Below, one piece after another: positions 32,325 to 43,529 of a DNA stretch of 64,000 nt. Positions within the stretch are counted from its first letter, which is position 1, and each line of letters opens with the position of its first letter. The stretch covers positions 186,001 through 250,000 of the forward strand of contig CP021226.1 of NCBI GenBank assembly GCA_003999685.1, in the 5' to 3' direction. A program made the position numbers and the translations under genes. The DNA is from Taiwanofungus camphoratus (lineage: Eukaryota > Basidiomycota > Agaricomycetes > Polyporales > Taiwanofungaceae). The notes below the pieces were generated by a model. The model saw only the letters and a program-made list of their open reading frames with translations. It was not told where the DNA came from and searched no databases.

Positions 32325-33047
32325 ATGATTAGATTCATCTTGGTACAGGTGTGTAAGTGTGCTCAAGTTTCTTTCTTATGTGCTGGCTGAAGTCATTCTT
32401 CCCAGAACCGTCAGGGAAAGACACGATTGTCGAAATGGTATGTCCCATATGATGACGACGAGAAGGTGGGCGTTCCCGCACACGCCCTGCCCGTGTCACT
32501 CAAATCAGTCTTTCAGGTCAGGCTACGAGGCGAGGTGCATCGCCTAGTTGCCCCAAGGGATCAGAAATATCAATCCAACTTCGTCGAAGTAAGTCGAGTT
32601 CGAGTCCCATTCGGTTGTGTCAAGCACTACCTCACACCCGCTTCATCTAGTTCCGCAACCACAAGATTGTTTACAGGCGTTACGCGGGTCTCTTCTTTTG
32701 TGTGTGTGTTGATGACGACGACAATGAGTTGGCGTACTTGGAAGCAATACATCTATTCGTCGAAGTGCTTGGTACGTTTCACACATCGCCCAATTCCATC
32801 GCATTCGTATTCCGACCAGTCAACCTCCCGTAGACTCATTCTTCGACAACGTTTGCGAGTTGGACCTGGTCTTCAATTTCTACAAGGTCTGCACTGTCTG
32901 GCGTCATGTTTGTCTGTGCTCTAACTCTGGTTCTCGTACCTACAGGTTTACGCAATTCTCGATGAGGTGTTCCTCGCAGGAGAGATTGAAGAGACAAGCA
33001 AGGATGTCGTGCTGGCTAGGCTTGAAGAGCTGGAGAAACTAGAGTGA
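32325..33047 (+). CDS. APS2: AP-2 clathrin adaptor complex sigma subunit
   Basis: Six exons (32325-32348, 32406-32465, 32517-32588, 32651-32771, 32834-32886, 32946-33047) give 432 nt and 143 residues, the size of the family (142 in mammals). The protein starts [20 protein letters not shown] and carries [28 protein letters not shown] and [20 protein letters not shown], close to animal AP2S1. The sigma subunit packs against alpha in the AP-2 core and binds dileucine signals during clathrin endocytosis. AP-1 sigma differs at several of these blocks (for example the N-terminal [14 protein letters not shown]), so AP-2 is preferred. Confidence 0.95.
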
Positions 33048-35105
33048 AGAACAGCATCATCCCAGCACCATTCGGCCTGGCATCAGTGTCGACCTACTTG
33101 GGAGAGGGTATCTTAAGGCTTCCTGTTGTTTCTATTGGACATCAATTCGTGCAGATTTGTTGGGTCAGGATGTTGTCGCGGTTTTCTTGCGTTTCCCGAC
33201 CTTTGCACAAGTCAATTTGAATTCCAACCTTCTCGTGCAGAGACGCATATAGGATGGTAGTGTATCGTTTCATATTATTGGTAATATTCATATGATCATG
33301 CCGCGCATTTCTCTGCACGTTCTTCAGTTCACATTTATCCCCACGCTCATCATGTGCGGCCATCTGGTCCTTCCAGGTTAACCTGAATCTGTCGATCTAG
33401 CCGTCCTTCCTCCGTTCCAATCGTGAATGTGTTTGTTGGATTATATGCCGCTTGCCTATTTCGTACCCTCGACCAGATGGCCATTGCATGGGTGCAACAT
33501 GACTGTTCGAAGCAGTAGAACTTGTTCTCATCAAACTTGTCTAAGTCCTGTCCGTAGGTGAATAAGTGTACTTACATGTAATTGATTCCCGTAATCCAAT
33601 CAACCCAATCTCTTATGTCAACCGTACTTCAGGATCATGCCTTTCCTGTCGAGTACAAATTAAAGTTGTATCATCAAGTTCCTACTTTTCTTGAGCACAG
33701 GGAGCTTAGTAAGCAGATTGAGGCCTCTTTCCAGAAATTCTCATCCAAGTACACTATCTACATCATTGGCCCAATTGTTGCCACCAGGTCATTTGTCAGA
33801 TAAGGATATCCTGAGCCTGTAAAGGTTGAAGGAATTGGCTACGTCGCCTTTGGGAGACTAATGAGATGCTCAATAACCCTCAATAGTTGATTCAAGACCT
33901 CTATGACTCTTCCAACGATTGCAATTGAAAACCGAACACCCAGTCAACTTTGATATGTACGATCAAATCGAGGAAGCAAACGTGGATGGAACGTAAAATA
34001 TCATACTCAATTGTTATACGACAATAGAGTGTATTCGCACCCGATTTAAACTCGAGCAAAAAAGGAAGGAACACGCAAATAACGGTCTCTGATTGGTGTG
34101 GGGCCCAGTTGGAACTTAGCTGCGAATACGCTCTAATGCTAGCACCAACAGGAGGAATGCTCTTTGCGAGTCATGTATAGATTGTTGAATGAAGTGTTCT
34201 AGGATGACCCTCCACCTTCCATGAGAAAGGATGAGGAGGAGCATGGTTGTAGGAGCCCTTCCAACTAAATTCTGAGTCCGACTTGGATCAGTCACTAGCC
34301 GGGACACTGTTTTTGTTCGAGACGTCGTAAGTATCCCGGTGACTCGTTTGCTTCCTATTACGTAACAGCCAATTCTTGTTCTTGGTGTCTTGCTAAATTT
34401 GTGCAGGCTGACTCTACGTAGGAAAGGGGACTGAATATTAATCGATGATCACCAGTAAGTCACTAATCATTAGTTCTATGACGTGTAAGAGCCTTCCATA
34501 GAGGTGTCCGCTATTCGTCTAAAGAGGACGATTAGTGGAAGCGTGACGGAATATTGAGACGTGTAATGAGATCGACCAACGCAGTACTCAATATCCATAA
34601 ACCGAAGGTATACATATGGTCACTCATCAAGGTTTGAAGCTGATCACAATGTTTGTCAGATTCATAGTGACAAACGATAGGCAGACAGTTCAAGGTGAGT
34701 CTAATGGTGGTTGCCGTATGGCAAGAATTTTGTGAAAAGATGTGGTACAAGCAAATTCACTATCGTTGTCGAGTATGCTTGTCATAAACATGTCGTATGT
34801 TACGTCTTGGTCGAACGCGTACAGTTATCGCTTCGAAGGAGACACAATATTTCCTTGAGACTCGAAATCGAACATGAAGCCCATATCCGATTGCGTGTAT
34901 TACACTCCATTTTGGTTCAATGTGACTCTACGGGGTGTCTCAAAAGGGTCATCATGCGAACTTTTCGTCCAATGTGCTCGAAACCTAGAGAGACTACCAT
35001 ACCAGCGCAAGCTTGACCGATGAACGACTGTGGCAACCCCCACAGAAGTGGGTGGTCCAAAATATATATAAGCAGCGTTGCGTGTTTCCCGTCAGTATCA
35101 ACACC
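33048..35105. other. Intergenic, 2.1 kb
   Basis: The left part (33048-34323) holds only short frames without domains. From about 34324 the sequence belongs to the left unit of the tandem duplication and matches the region from 37173 (for example the shared cggtgactcgtttgcttcct). Confidence 0.6.
35063..35070 (+). promoter_or_regulatory. TATA box of left oxygenase copy
   Basis: TATATATA followed by agcagcg lies 36-43 bp before the ATG. The same element and spacing occur in the right copy. Confidence 0.6.
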
Positions 35106-36451
35106 ATGTCTGAGGAACAGCTTAGCCTTCTGCGATCTTGTATTATCGAGAGACCTCCATTTAGCGGGACATTTACAGTCCCGGAGAACAGCCTTGTTCT
35201 GTTCTACGGCAAAGACAATGCTGCGCGGTGCGCTCGATTTCCTGGGCTATTGCACTAATGAGCCGTTGTCGCTGATTCTTGACTGCAGTCGCATAGATTT
35301 CTTGAAGACATCCGAGAAGGAATTGGAACACCTTGCACAAACTTGCGATGCTGCTACCTTTGGTGTGGATCAGAAGGATGTGCTCGATGAATCTTATAGG
35401 AAAGCGGGGAAGCTTGACGCTGCACATTTTGCCATCAAATTCGATCCGGCGCGTCTTGGTCTAATTGATGCTATTCGTACAGACCTTTTGGAAGGTCATG
35501 AGGCTCGAAGGTCTGTTTACGCTGAACTCTACAAATTGAATGTTTACGGTTAGTTGTCTTAGTGGCTCCCTTCTAAGCTGCACTGACCCAGGTTCATGAC
35601 AGGAAAGGATTCTTTCTTTAAGGCCTATCAGGATACGCCGCGAGGAGAGTCTATGTTTGCGTCGCTTGTTGTTGTCTTCCCCACTTTCCACGAGGGAGGA
35701 TCTCTTTTACTCCGCCAGGAGGGTAAAGAATGGACCTTCGATTCTGCACAACTCCTTTCCAAACAGACGGAACCCTGCGTTGCTTTTACAGCATTTTACA
35801 GCGATGTCGAACATGAGGTCACGCTCGTCAAGTCCGGTTATCGAGTCACGGTGACATATAACCTCTATCTCGGAGGTTCGTCCACAAGCAGCAGCTCGCT
35901 TGCACAATCTCCGGATCCCAGTGCAGCTGCAATCAAGTCTACGTTCAAAAGATTGCTAGATGATCCATCGTTCTTACCAGAAGGTGGTCACCTTGGCTTT
36001 GGGTTGCGTCATCGGTACCCAGTGAATGTTGAAAATGTCGGATGGAGGTTGATGGGTATGATCAAATATCTTAAAGGCAGTGACGCTACACTTTTGAAGG
36101 TGTGCAATGAACTTTCTATCGACGCATCCCTCAAGATCGTATTCAAGGACGATGATCTAGATGTTGAGGGTAAGCCTATCTTGGTGATGTTGGACTGGCT
36201 TGTCAGCTTGGAGAATTCCGAGTAGGGTATGCCATTTTGGGAAACACTGTGCATACCATGGAGGCAAAGTTTTGTCGCAGACCGAACATCGGGAACCAGA
36301 CATGATTGTCGATTGGGTCACAGAAGCGCCAGAATCGCACCTCCACACGTCTGTCATCGTTTACGGGAACGAAGCATCTCTTGAGTACCGTTATGCAAGT
36401 TTTTATCTCCTTGTAGATGTCGGGGCAGTTGGGAAGCGAGAAACAGCGTAG
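35106..36451 (+). pseudogene. 2OG-Fe(II) oxygenase-like gene, left copy, truncated
   Basis: Exons 35106-35227, 35289-35548 and 35603-36225 encode 334 residues, closely matching the first three quarters of the right copy. The frame ends at 36225 (GAG TAG, where the right copy has ATG TTG), and a 2-bp deletion further on breaks the rest, which still shows homology to 36451. The first iron ligand is changed: AYQDTP here against AHQDTP in the right copy, so residue 136 is Tyr instead of His. Two further in-frame deletions lie before the stop. It may still be transcribed from its intact TATA promoter, but oxygenase activity is unlikely. Confidence 0.8.
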
Positions 36452-38178
36452 TAGTAATTCGAGTCAGCCTTGTATATTGGTAGATGCTCAAGCAAGGTCT
36501 CTGATCAAATACACATTCATTGCTTGTTTCAAACTTGAGTGCAGTTCAATTCTTGATGTCCCTCTCCGTCCTCTCGGAGCCCTGGTCATCTGTATCATGC
36601 GGATTAGTAGCAGTGTCCGTTTGAGCTGGAGTTTCCGTCATGTGTCTACCATATATCAACACTTAGCTAATGTAGAACCAGTGATTAAATATTCTCCGTG
36701 TAGGTTCCATTCCGCCTGCGTGCGAACTTGAATGTTCTACGTTAATGCAGAGTTGGCGGTCAATCCCATTTCTGTTCGAGCTGGCCTCTCCCTTTGCAGG
36801 CTCGCCGGCATATGCCCACGCCAAGTGCCGAGGGCGCCGCATTGTCGACGACCTGCTTCCTGGGCGTGGATGTCCACTTACTATCATTCTGCACTCTACA
36901 TGTACCTACGAGTACGGAGTCAAAATTCTAAGAGTTTAAAAATAAATAAATAAACGCCATTTCTGTTGATCGTCGCCCGAGATAGTTTCTGTCTTGGACG
37001 CCCTATTCATCACTGAACAAGAACTAGGTAAGGACAGGGCCGTAATTGTGCATCCTCCTTGCAGAAGGAGGAAGGGAAAGTGCGAATCGTGCAATAATAG
37101 TACCTGCGATTCGACATAAGATCTAATCTTATCTAATCTTACGCCAGAGCCAGACTCGGGCGCATACTTACCTGTCGTAAGTATTCCGGTGACTCGTTTG
37201 CTTCCTATCACGTAACGGCCAATTCTTGTTCTCGGTATCTTGCTAAATTTGTGCAGGCTGACTCTACGTAGGAAAGGGGACTGAATATCAATCGATGACA
37301 TCGATGATCACCAGTAATTATTGGTTCTATGATGTGTAAGAACTTTCCATGGAGGCAGACGGGCAGAGGCTTCATCTTAAGAGAAGGATTAGTGGAGACG
37401 TGACAGAACATTGAGACGTAATAAGATCGACCAAGCCAAGGAAAGTGGAAATCACTGATCACCTGACCATCTGAAGCCTCTGACCGAGATATACTCTTTT
37501 GGCCCCCGCATGAGCACACCTCAATGGTTTTTTAGTGTTACTGTAAATATATGTTTTATATGCTATTGAAACATTTGGTACCAGTTCTACTATGATATGT
37601 GTCAGGAAGATGTGCAGTGTGAGATTGAAAGAGCAGAGATCTGAGGACCGGAAATCCCCGAAAATTTCAAGATCTGACAGCCAGCTGACCAGCTGATCGC
37701 TTCTGACGACTACTGAAGGCTTCCGAGGCCTCTGAAATCAGCCCGTCAGTGGACTTTCAGTTTTCCTGATGCTTTGTTGGATTCATAGTAACAAACGATG
37801 GGCAGACAGTTCAAGGTGAGTCCAATTGCGGTATGTCCAGAATTTTGTGAAAAGATGTGACTGGTATGCTCGTAAACATGTCGTGTGTTACGTCTTAGTC
37901 GAACGCGTGCAGTTATCGCTTCGAAGGAGACACGATATTTCCTTGCGGCTCGAAAGCGAACATGAAGCCCATATCCGGTTGCGTGTATTATACTCCATTT
38001 TGGTTCAATGTGACTCTACGGGTGTCTCAAAAGGGTCATCATGCGAACTTTCGCCCAATGTGCTCGAAACCTGGGGGGTTACCAACGCAAGCTTTGACAA
38101 TGACTGATGAACGAACGGAAGCGGGTGCTCCAATATATATATAAGCAGCGTTGCTTGTTTCCCGTCAGTATCAACACC
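36452..38178. other. Spacer between duplicate oxygenase genes
   Basis: This is the 3' flank of the left copy, the duplication junction near 37172 and the promoter of the right copy. An extra 300-bp segment at about 37440-37780 is absent from the left unit. No separate gene was recognised. Confidence 0.6.
38135..38144 (+). promoter_or_regulatory. TATA box of right oxygenase copy
   Basis: TATATATATA followed by agcagcg lies 35-44 bp before the ATG at 38179. Confidence 0.6.
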
Positions 38179-39583
38179 ATGTCTGAGGAACAGTTTAGCC
38201 TTCTGCGATCTTGTATCATCGAGAGACCTCCATATAGTGGGACATTCACAGTCCCGGAAGACAGCCTTGTTCTGTTCTACGGCAAAGACAATGCTGCGCG
38301 GTGCGCTCGATTTCCTGGGCTATTGCACTAATGAGCCGTTGTCGCTGATATTCTCGACTGCAGTCGCATAGATTTCTTGAAGACATCCGAGAAGGAATTG
38401 GAACACCTTGCACAAACTTGCGATGCTGCTACCTTTGGTGTGGATCAGAAGGATGTGCTCGATGAATCCTATAGGAAAGCAGGGAAGCTTGACGCTGCAC
38501 ATTTTGCCATCAAATTCGATCCGGCGCGTCTTGGTCTTATTGATGCCATCCGTGCGGACCTCTTGGAAGGTCATGAGGCTCAAAGGTCTATTCACGCTGA
38601 ACTCTACAAACTGAACGTTTACGGTTGGTTGTTTTGGTGGCCCCTCTGAACTGCGCTGACCCAGGTTCATGACAGGAAAGGATTCTTTCTTTAAGGCCCA
38701 TCAGGATACGCCGCGAGGAGAGTCTATGTTTGCGTCGCTTGTTGTTGTCTTCCCCACTTTCCACGAGGGAGGATCTCTTCTACTCCGCCAGGAGGGTAAA
38801 GAATGGACCTTCGATTCTGCACAACTCCTTTCCAAACAGACGGAACCCTGCGTTGCTTTTACAGCATTTTACAGCGATGTCGAACATGAGGTCACGCTCG
38901 TCGAGTCCGGTTATCGAGTCACGGTGACATATAACCTCTATCTCGAAGATTCGTCCACGAGCAGCAGCTCGCTTGCACACCCTCTCGATACCAGTGCAGT
39001 TGCACTCAAGTCTACGTTTAAAAGACTGCTAGATGATCCATCGTTCTTACCAGAAGGTGGTCACCTTGGTTTCGAGTTGCGTCATCGGTATCCAGTGAAT
39101 GTTGATGACATCACATCTCAACGGAAGGGGAAGGCTGCATTGAAAGCTATGGTCAAGTATCTTAAAGGCAGCGATGCTATACTTTTGCAGGTGTGCAGCG
39201 AGCTTTCCATCGGCGCATCCCTCAGGGTGGTATTCAAGGACGATGTGTTAGATGATGAAGACTGGATTGAAGATACAATAAGGGTTGGGACCGTGCCTAC
39301 TAGGCCCATCTTGGTGATGTTGGACCGGCTCGTCAATTTGGAGGATTCCATGTTGGACATACCATTCTGGCAAGCTCTGTGTGAATACTATGGGGGCCAA
39401 CTTTTGTCGCAGACTAGATATCGGAAACAAGATATGGTTGTTGATTGGGTCACAGAGGCGCCAGAATGGTACCTCAAGGCGTCTTTCCTCGCTTACGGGA
39501 ACGAACCATCTGTCGACTACCGTTATGCAAATCTTTGCCTCCTTGTAGATGTTGGGGCAGTTGGAAAGCGAGAGACAGCGTAA
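38179..39583 (+). CDS. Fungal 2OG-Fe(II) dioxygenase-like protein, right copy, intact
   Basis: Three exons (38179-38300, 38364-38623, 38676-39583) give 1290 nt and 429 residues. The middle contains a cupin-type 2-oxoglutarate oxygenase core: His136 and Asp138 (AHQDTP), SLVVVFPTFHEGG, WTFDS, His198 (DVEHEV) and Arg208 (SGYRVT), the expected HxD...H iron triad and 2-oxoglutarate-binding Arg. The family resembles prolyl-4-hydroxylase-like proteins that are expanded in agaricomycetes; its substrate is unknown. The N-terminal 120 residues and C-terminal 200 residues have no named domain. The gene sits in the right half of a tandem duplication and is the only copy with all ligands. Confidence 0.85.
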
Positions 39584-40228
39584 TACCTTGGGTCAGCCTT
39601 GCGTATTTGTAAATGCTCAAGTAAATCGATGTATGCTCTGCGTTCACTATGGTCTCTGATCAAATACACATATTCATTGCTTGTTGTAAACTTGAGTACA
39701 GCTCAATTCTTGCTGTCCCTCTCCGTCCTCTCGGAGCCCTAGCCATCTGAGTAACGACTCATGCGGATCAGTAGCGGTATCTATTTGAGCTGGAGTTTTC
39801 GTCCTGTGTCTACCATATATCAGTAATGATAGCTAACGTGGAACCAATGATTGAATGTTCTCTATGTAGGCTCCATCTCGCCAGCGTGCGAAGTTCAACG
39901 TGAATGTATAGCTGTCTTTCGATTGACCGCCTTTCGAGGTGGCTTCCCGTCTCGGAAGTCCTATTCAGCACCCGACAAGAACTGGGTAAGGACTGTACCG
40001 TAAGAATTGTGCAACCCTCCTGCAGAAAGAGGAAGGGAAGGTGCGAGTTCGAAGATCTAATCTTATCTAATCTTATGCCATAGCCAGTTGACTCGGGCGC
40101 ATACTAAGTTTATGACTGAAGCAACCAACGAACGCTCAGTAACAATTCCTGCCTTAAGTTCGTGTTAGACATCAACGATAAAAATGAGTGAGTATGTGTT
40201 CGTTCATAAAATCGCAAGAAGGCTAATT
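39584..40228. other. Intergenic, 0.65 kb
   Basis: This is the 3' flank of the right oxygenase, including the end of the duplicated unit, then the HIS1 promoter. No gene was recognised. Confidence 0.6.
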
Positions 40229-41405
40229 ATGTCTTCAATATCAGATGCCGACGCTCTTGACGGTCGTCTTCTGTTTGCAATTCCCAAAAAAGGTCCAACT
40301 CGTTTCTACTGCTTTCACGGCTCTGACTCAAGTTTTCGCACCAAGGACGTCTGCATGAGAAGTGTCTTGAATTGCTGGCAGGTGAAATTTCCTGGCGTCA
40401 GGTTTATTGAGCTGAGCGTTGACGTTTCAACAGGTGCTGACATACAATTTCGGCGACACCACCGGTTGGACGTATGTCTCGTAAAAAACCACCCAATTGC
40501 ACTGTACGGTGTATCCTTGACATCATTGGCTACCTTTCTGAACCATCATCAGCGTGTTCCTCCCCGCGTCCGACATCCCATCGTTCGTCGGTAAAGGAAA
40601 TGTCGACTTAGGCATAACCGGACAGGATGTCATCCTCGAGGCAAAAATGGAAGCCCATGTAGCAGAAGTATTGCAGCTTAACTTTGGCAAGTGCGCGCTG
40701 CAGGTACAGGTCCCGGAAGCTGGTCCGATCAAGACCGTAGAAGAGCTCGCGGGTAAACGGGTTGTGACAAGTTTTGAAGTTCTCTCGGGGGAGTATTTTA
40801 ACAAAATGGATGAGTCGCTACATCTTCAAGGAGAGAACAAAACAAAAATCGAGTACGTCGGAGGGAGCGTGGAAGCCGCATGTGCCCTTGGTCTAGCCGA
40901 TGGGATTGGTGCGTGAAAGACACAACCTTCCACAACTGTATACTTACTATATCAACATAGTTGACCTTGTTGGTGGGTAATGCTAGTCCCAGGAGTATTT
41001 TACGATTGACATGTCTCTTTAGAATCTGGTGATACTATGCGTGCAGCAGGTCTGCATGCCATTGCGACACTCCTCCAGTCTGAGGCAGTTCTCATCAAAT
41101 CTAGCGTACCAAAACACGAGTATCTGGAGCCGCTAATCAACCTCATCACAAGTCGGATAGCTGGTGTTATCGCGGCGGGCAAGTATGTGATTTGCGAATA
41201 CAACATTTTACGCGCGAGGCTTCCAGAGGCAACAATCATCACACCAGGGCGGCGTGCTCCAACAATCAGCCCTCTGGAGGACGAGGCGTGGGTTGCTGTT
41301 AGCAGCATGGTAGAGAAAGGCAAGGTGGCAGATGTCATGGACGAGCTGGTTAAGATCGGTGCGGAAGATATCTTGATTTTCAACCTTGACAATTGTAGAG
41401 TATAG
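40229..41405 (+). CDS. HIS1: ATP phosphoribosyltransferase
   Basis: Six exons (40229-40292, 40346-40381, 40434-40503, 40553-40908, 40961-40972, 41023-41405) give 921 nt and 306 residues (yeast His1 is 297). The enzyme catalyses the first step of histidine synthesis, ATP plus PRPP. Conserved parts include LLFAIPKKGRL, VFLPASDIPSFVGKGNVDLGITGQD, the PRPP loop region VESGDTMRAAGL, and a C-terminal regulatory domain with TIITPGRRAPTISPL, which in the family binds histidine for feedback inhibition. The fifth exon is only 12 nt, encoding most of VDLV, and is needed to keep frame and the conserved DLVESG block. Confidence 0.95.
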
Positions 41406-42252
41406 GACCTTGCGTGATCAGCGCTTACTGCAAGATATTGTCTGTAGAATAACCAGCAACATTTCACGGGTCTGACGTTGGGTGCAGTTTCCAAATTGAT
41501 GACATCCATGCGCTGAAGACCGGGGTTCCCAATCTGTTGCCAGATCGGTCAAATAAACATGGACTCGTCCGACAAATTTCCTCCATGCTTTATCATATGA
41601 CGTGGAGTGCTGTGTACACATAGTACACAACGTGTCATCTTTTCGTTGTTGAGCTTGGTGAGCATGCGCCTTTACTATCACAGACGGTGACCTGTGAGTA
41701 GTTTCCAATACCTCTCATATGAACTAATGAATGAACATAATCAGTCACTGGTTCCCGTTTTGTGCCCTTCCGCTCGTTATTAGGCTCTGCTGCATCAGGC
41801 TATATGTACACCTGATGATGATAAGACAGGGAAACTTTACTGCTGCGCAGAAGCAATTGCTACTAAGGTACCTATTTTTCTAATTCTTGGCTTCAATGAG
41901 TCGGATGATTGGAATAGTATCTGCTGCATGCTCGGAAGCGATAGAGGACAGCTAATTTGGTGTTGTCTTTGGACATCGTACCCTGCCACGAGTTCATCTC
42001 TCGAACGCTGAATATTTCCGAATGTTTGTGTCACTGATGAAGTATCATTACAACCTTTGGAGCCCAATTTGCGGTAACTTCGCTTCTCCCTTTTTTCCAA
42101 TATAAATACCTGAGATTTGGATGGAGAGATGCAGCTCAACCCACTCCGGAAGGCGAAGTTTTGACGTGCAGTTAGCATTAGTGTTAGCTGTGCCTTTTCG
42201 TCCGTCTCATAGCCGCTCACGCAGTCAACCATACGCCTTCACCCGGGTCTCA
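41406..42252. other. Intergenic, 0.85 kb
   Basis: This is the 3' flank of HIS1 and promoter side of the next gene. Frames in this stretch are short and without domains. The next gene's frame is open back to 42121. Confidence 0.6.
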
Positions 42253-43529
42253 ATGTCCTGCGACCGCATGATCACAGATGGCCTGTCGCTAGCGCCGATC
42301 GAAACACTGGAGAGACCTGCAGAAGAGGTGGGCAAGAAAATTACAGTGAAGGATCTTGAGTATCTCGCATCACACAACTGGCTGGACACTGCGCAACCCA
42401 CGATTGTCGTCCCTGGTAAGTTCTGTGCGTCAGCACTTTCGGTACAACTTCCCAAGTCACATTCCAGGCTCTCCTCCCGAGTGGAGCAATCGAGAAACTC
42501 CATACACCGTTCCTCCTGATCACGAAGTACAAGTCGTTGATCAGACCGGATATCGAATGCATTCCTCTCGGCTGCTCCCTTTGTTCCGTGCAGTGGATAT
42601 CATGACAGAGGAGAATGGACAGACTTTAAATTGGAGCGCCGTTGATTTCTGTACGAGTCGAAATAGCCTGCGGAAGCTTCTACGGTGGATCGACCACGAA
42701 GGCGATTTTATCAAGGACTTCAGGATTGATACTGAGCTGGCAGGCAGACGCACAATCTTCTTGAATCGCTGGGAGACGAGCGCGACAGAGTGTGTGGGGT
42801 TCCGTAGTTATGGGCATACCTTTGAACGGGAGAGTACATTGCCCGCTCAAGGATGCGAGCAGAGCGTGGGACACAACAGAATTGTGAAATACGTGAGCGT
42901 TTCGTGTCCCTTTGCTCCGCGACCTGACATCCCAATAGAATTTTGATGGGTTGATTCTTGTCGTGGGTTTCGAGGTAGATGCGTACATTGCTTCGCCCAG
43001 GACAGCGAAAACCTCCTTATCCGCCACCAGCGATATCGAAACCTTACCGGCCTTGCTATCGGGGTTGGATGTTTCTAGCAATGTTGAAACTGCTCCTGAA
43101 CTCCTCACCTCTGTTTCTGACACCGATCTGAAGATAATTCGAGCGGGAAAACAGGTGCCACAGAGCTCCATTGTCGAGCTGAAGACGCGTTCGAAAAGAT
43201 ATGTTGCTCAATTCGACTGGGCCAATGCCTATCCCCAGCTTTACCTGTCGCAAACTCCGCATCAGTTCTTGGCTGTCCACGACCGGGGCCTGTTCGAGAC
43301 GGTCATCAAGAGAAAACTTGGGGACCCTGAGTTACAGAAGGTTGAGGAGGCTGCACAGCTCGGCTTCGCGAAGCTGAGTAGTATTTTGAAGATGATACAG
43401 GAGCTGGTGATAAAGCATGGGCAACGACGTCTGAGCTTAGTATGCCTGGAGGGAAAATTGCAGGTATTCGAGAGAACTGACCAGAAGACCTGCCTACCGG
43501 AGGCTGATATGAATCGGTTTGGAGTTTAA
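42253..43529 (+). CDS. Fungal conserved protein of the family often labelled GGPP synthetase
   Basis: Three exons (42253-42415, 42468-42892, 42939-43529) give 1179 nt and 392 residues. The protein has the family blocks IVVPGSPPEW, YRMHSSRLLPLFRAVDIM, WSAVDFCTSRNSLRKLLRW, DFRIDTELAGRRTIFLNRWE, FEVDAYI and IRAGKQVPQSSIVELKTRS, then QLYLSQTPH-like sequence and RLSLVCLEGKL. Related fungal proteins are often named geranylgeranyl pyrophosphate synthetase in databases, but no DDxxD prenyltransferase motif is present. The layout of acidic and Lys residues (FEVDAYI...ELKTRS) looks more like the E-x-K core of decapping-nuclease-type PD-(D/E)XK proteins; that is inference. The start could also be at 42121. 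Confidence 0.8.

Larger units (their letters stand above)
34324..37172. repeat. Left unit of a tandem segmental duplication
   Basis: This unit starts near the shared gtcgtaagtat and ends just before the next copy begins. It includes a promoter, an oxygenase-like gene (35106-36451) and 3' flank. It matches 37173-40110 over promoter, exons, introns and downstream DNA, with indels. Confidence 0.85.
37173..40110. repeat. Right unit of the tandem segmental duplication
   Basis: This unit is homologous to 34324-37172. The 3' ends share agatctaatcttatctaatc (about 40050-40070 and 37120-37140) and the following gccagactcgggcgcatact-like sequence. Confidence 0.85.

Noticed and set aside
42253-43529. 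Geranylgeranyl pyrophosphate synthetase by family name
   Set aside because: No Asp-rich prenyltransferase motif is present, so the enzyme name is not used.
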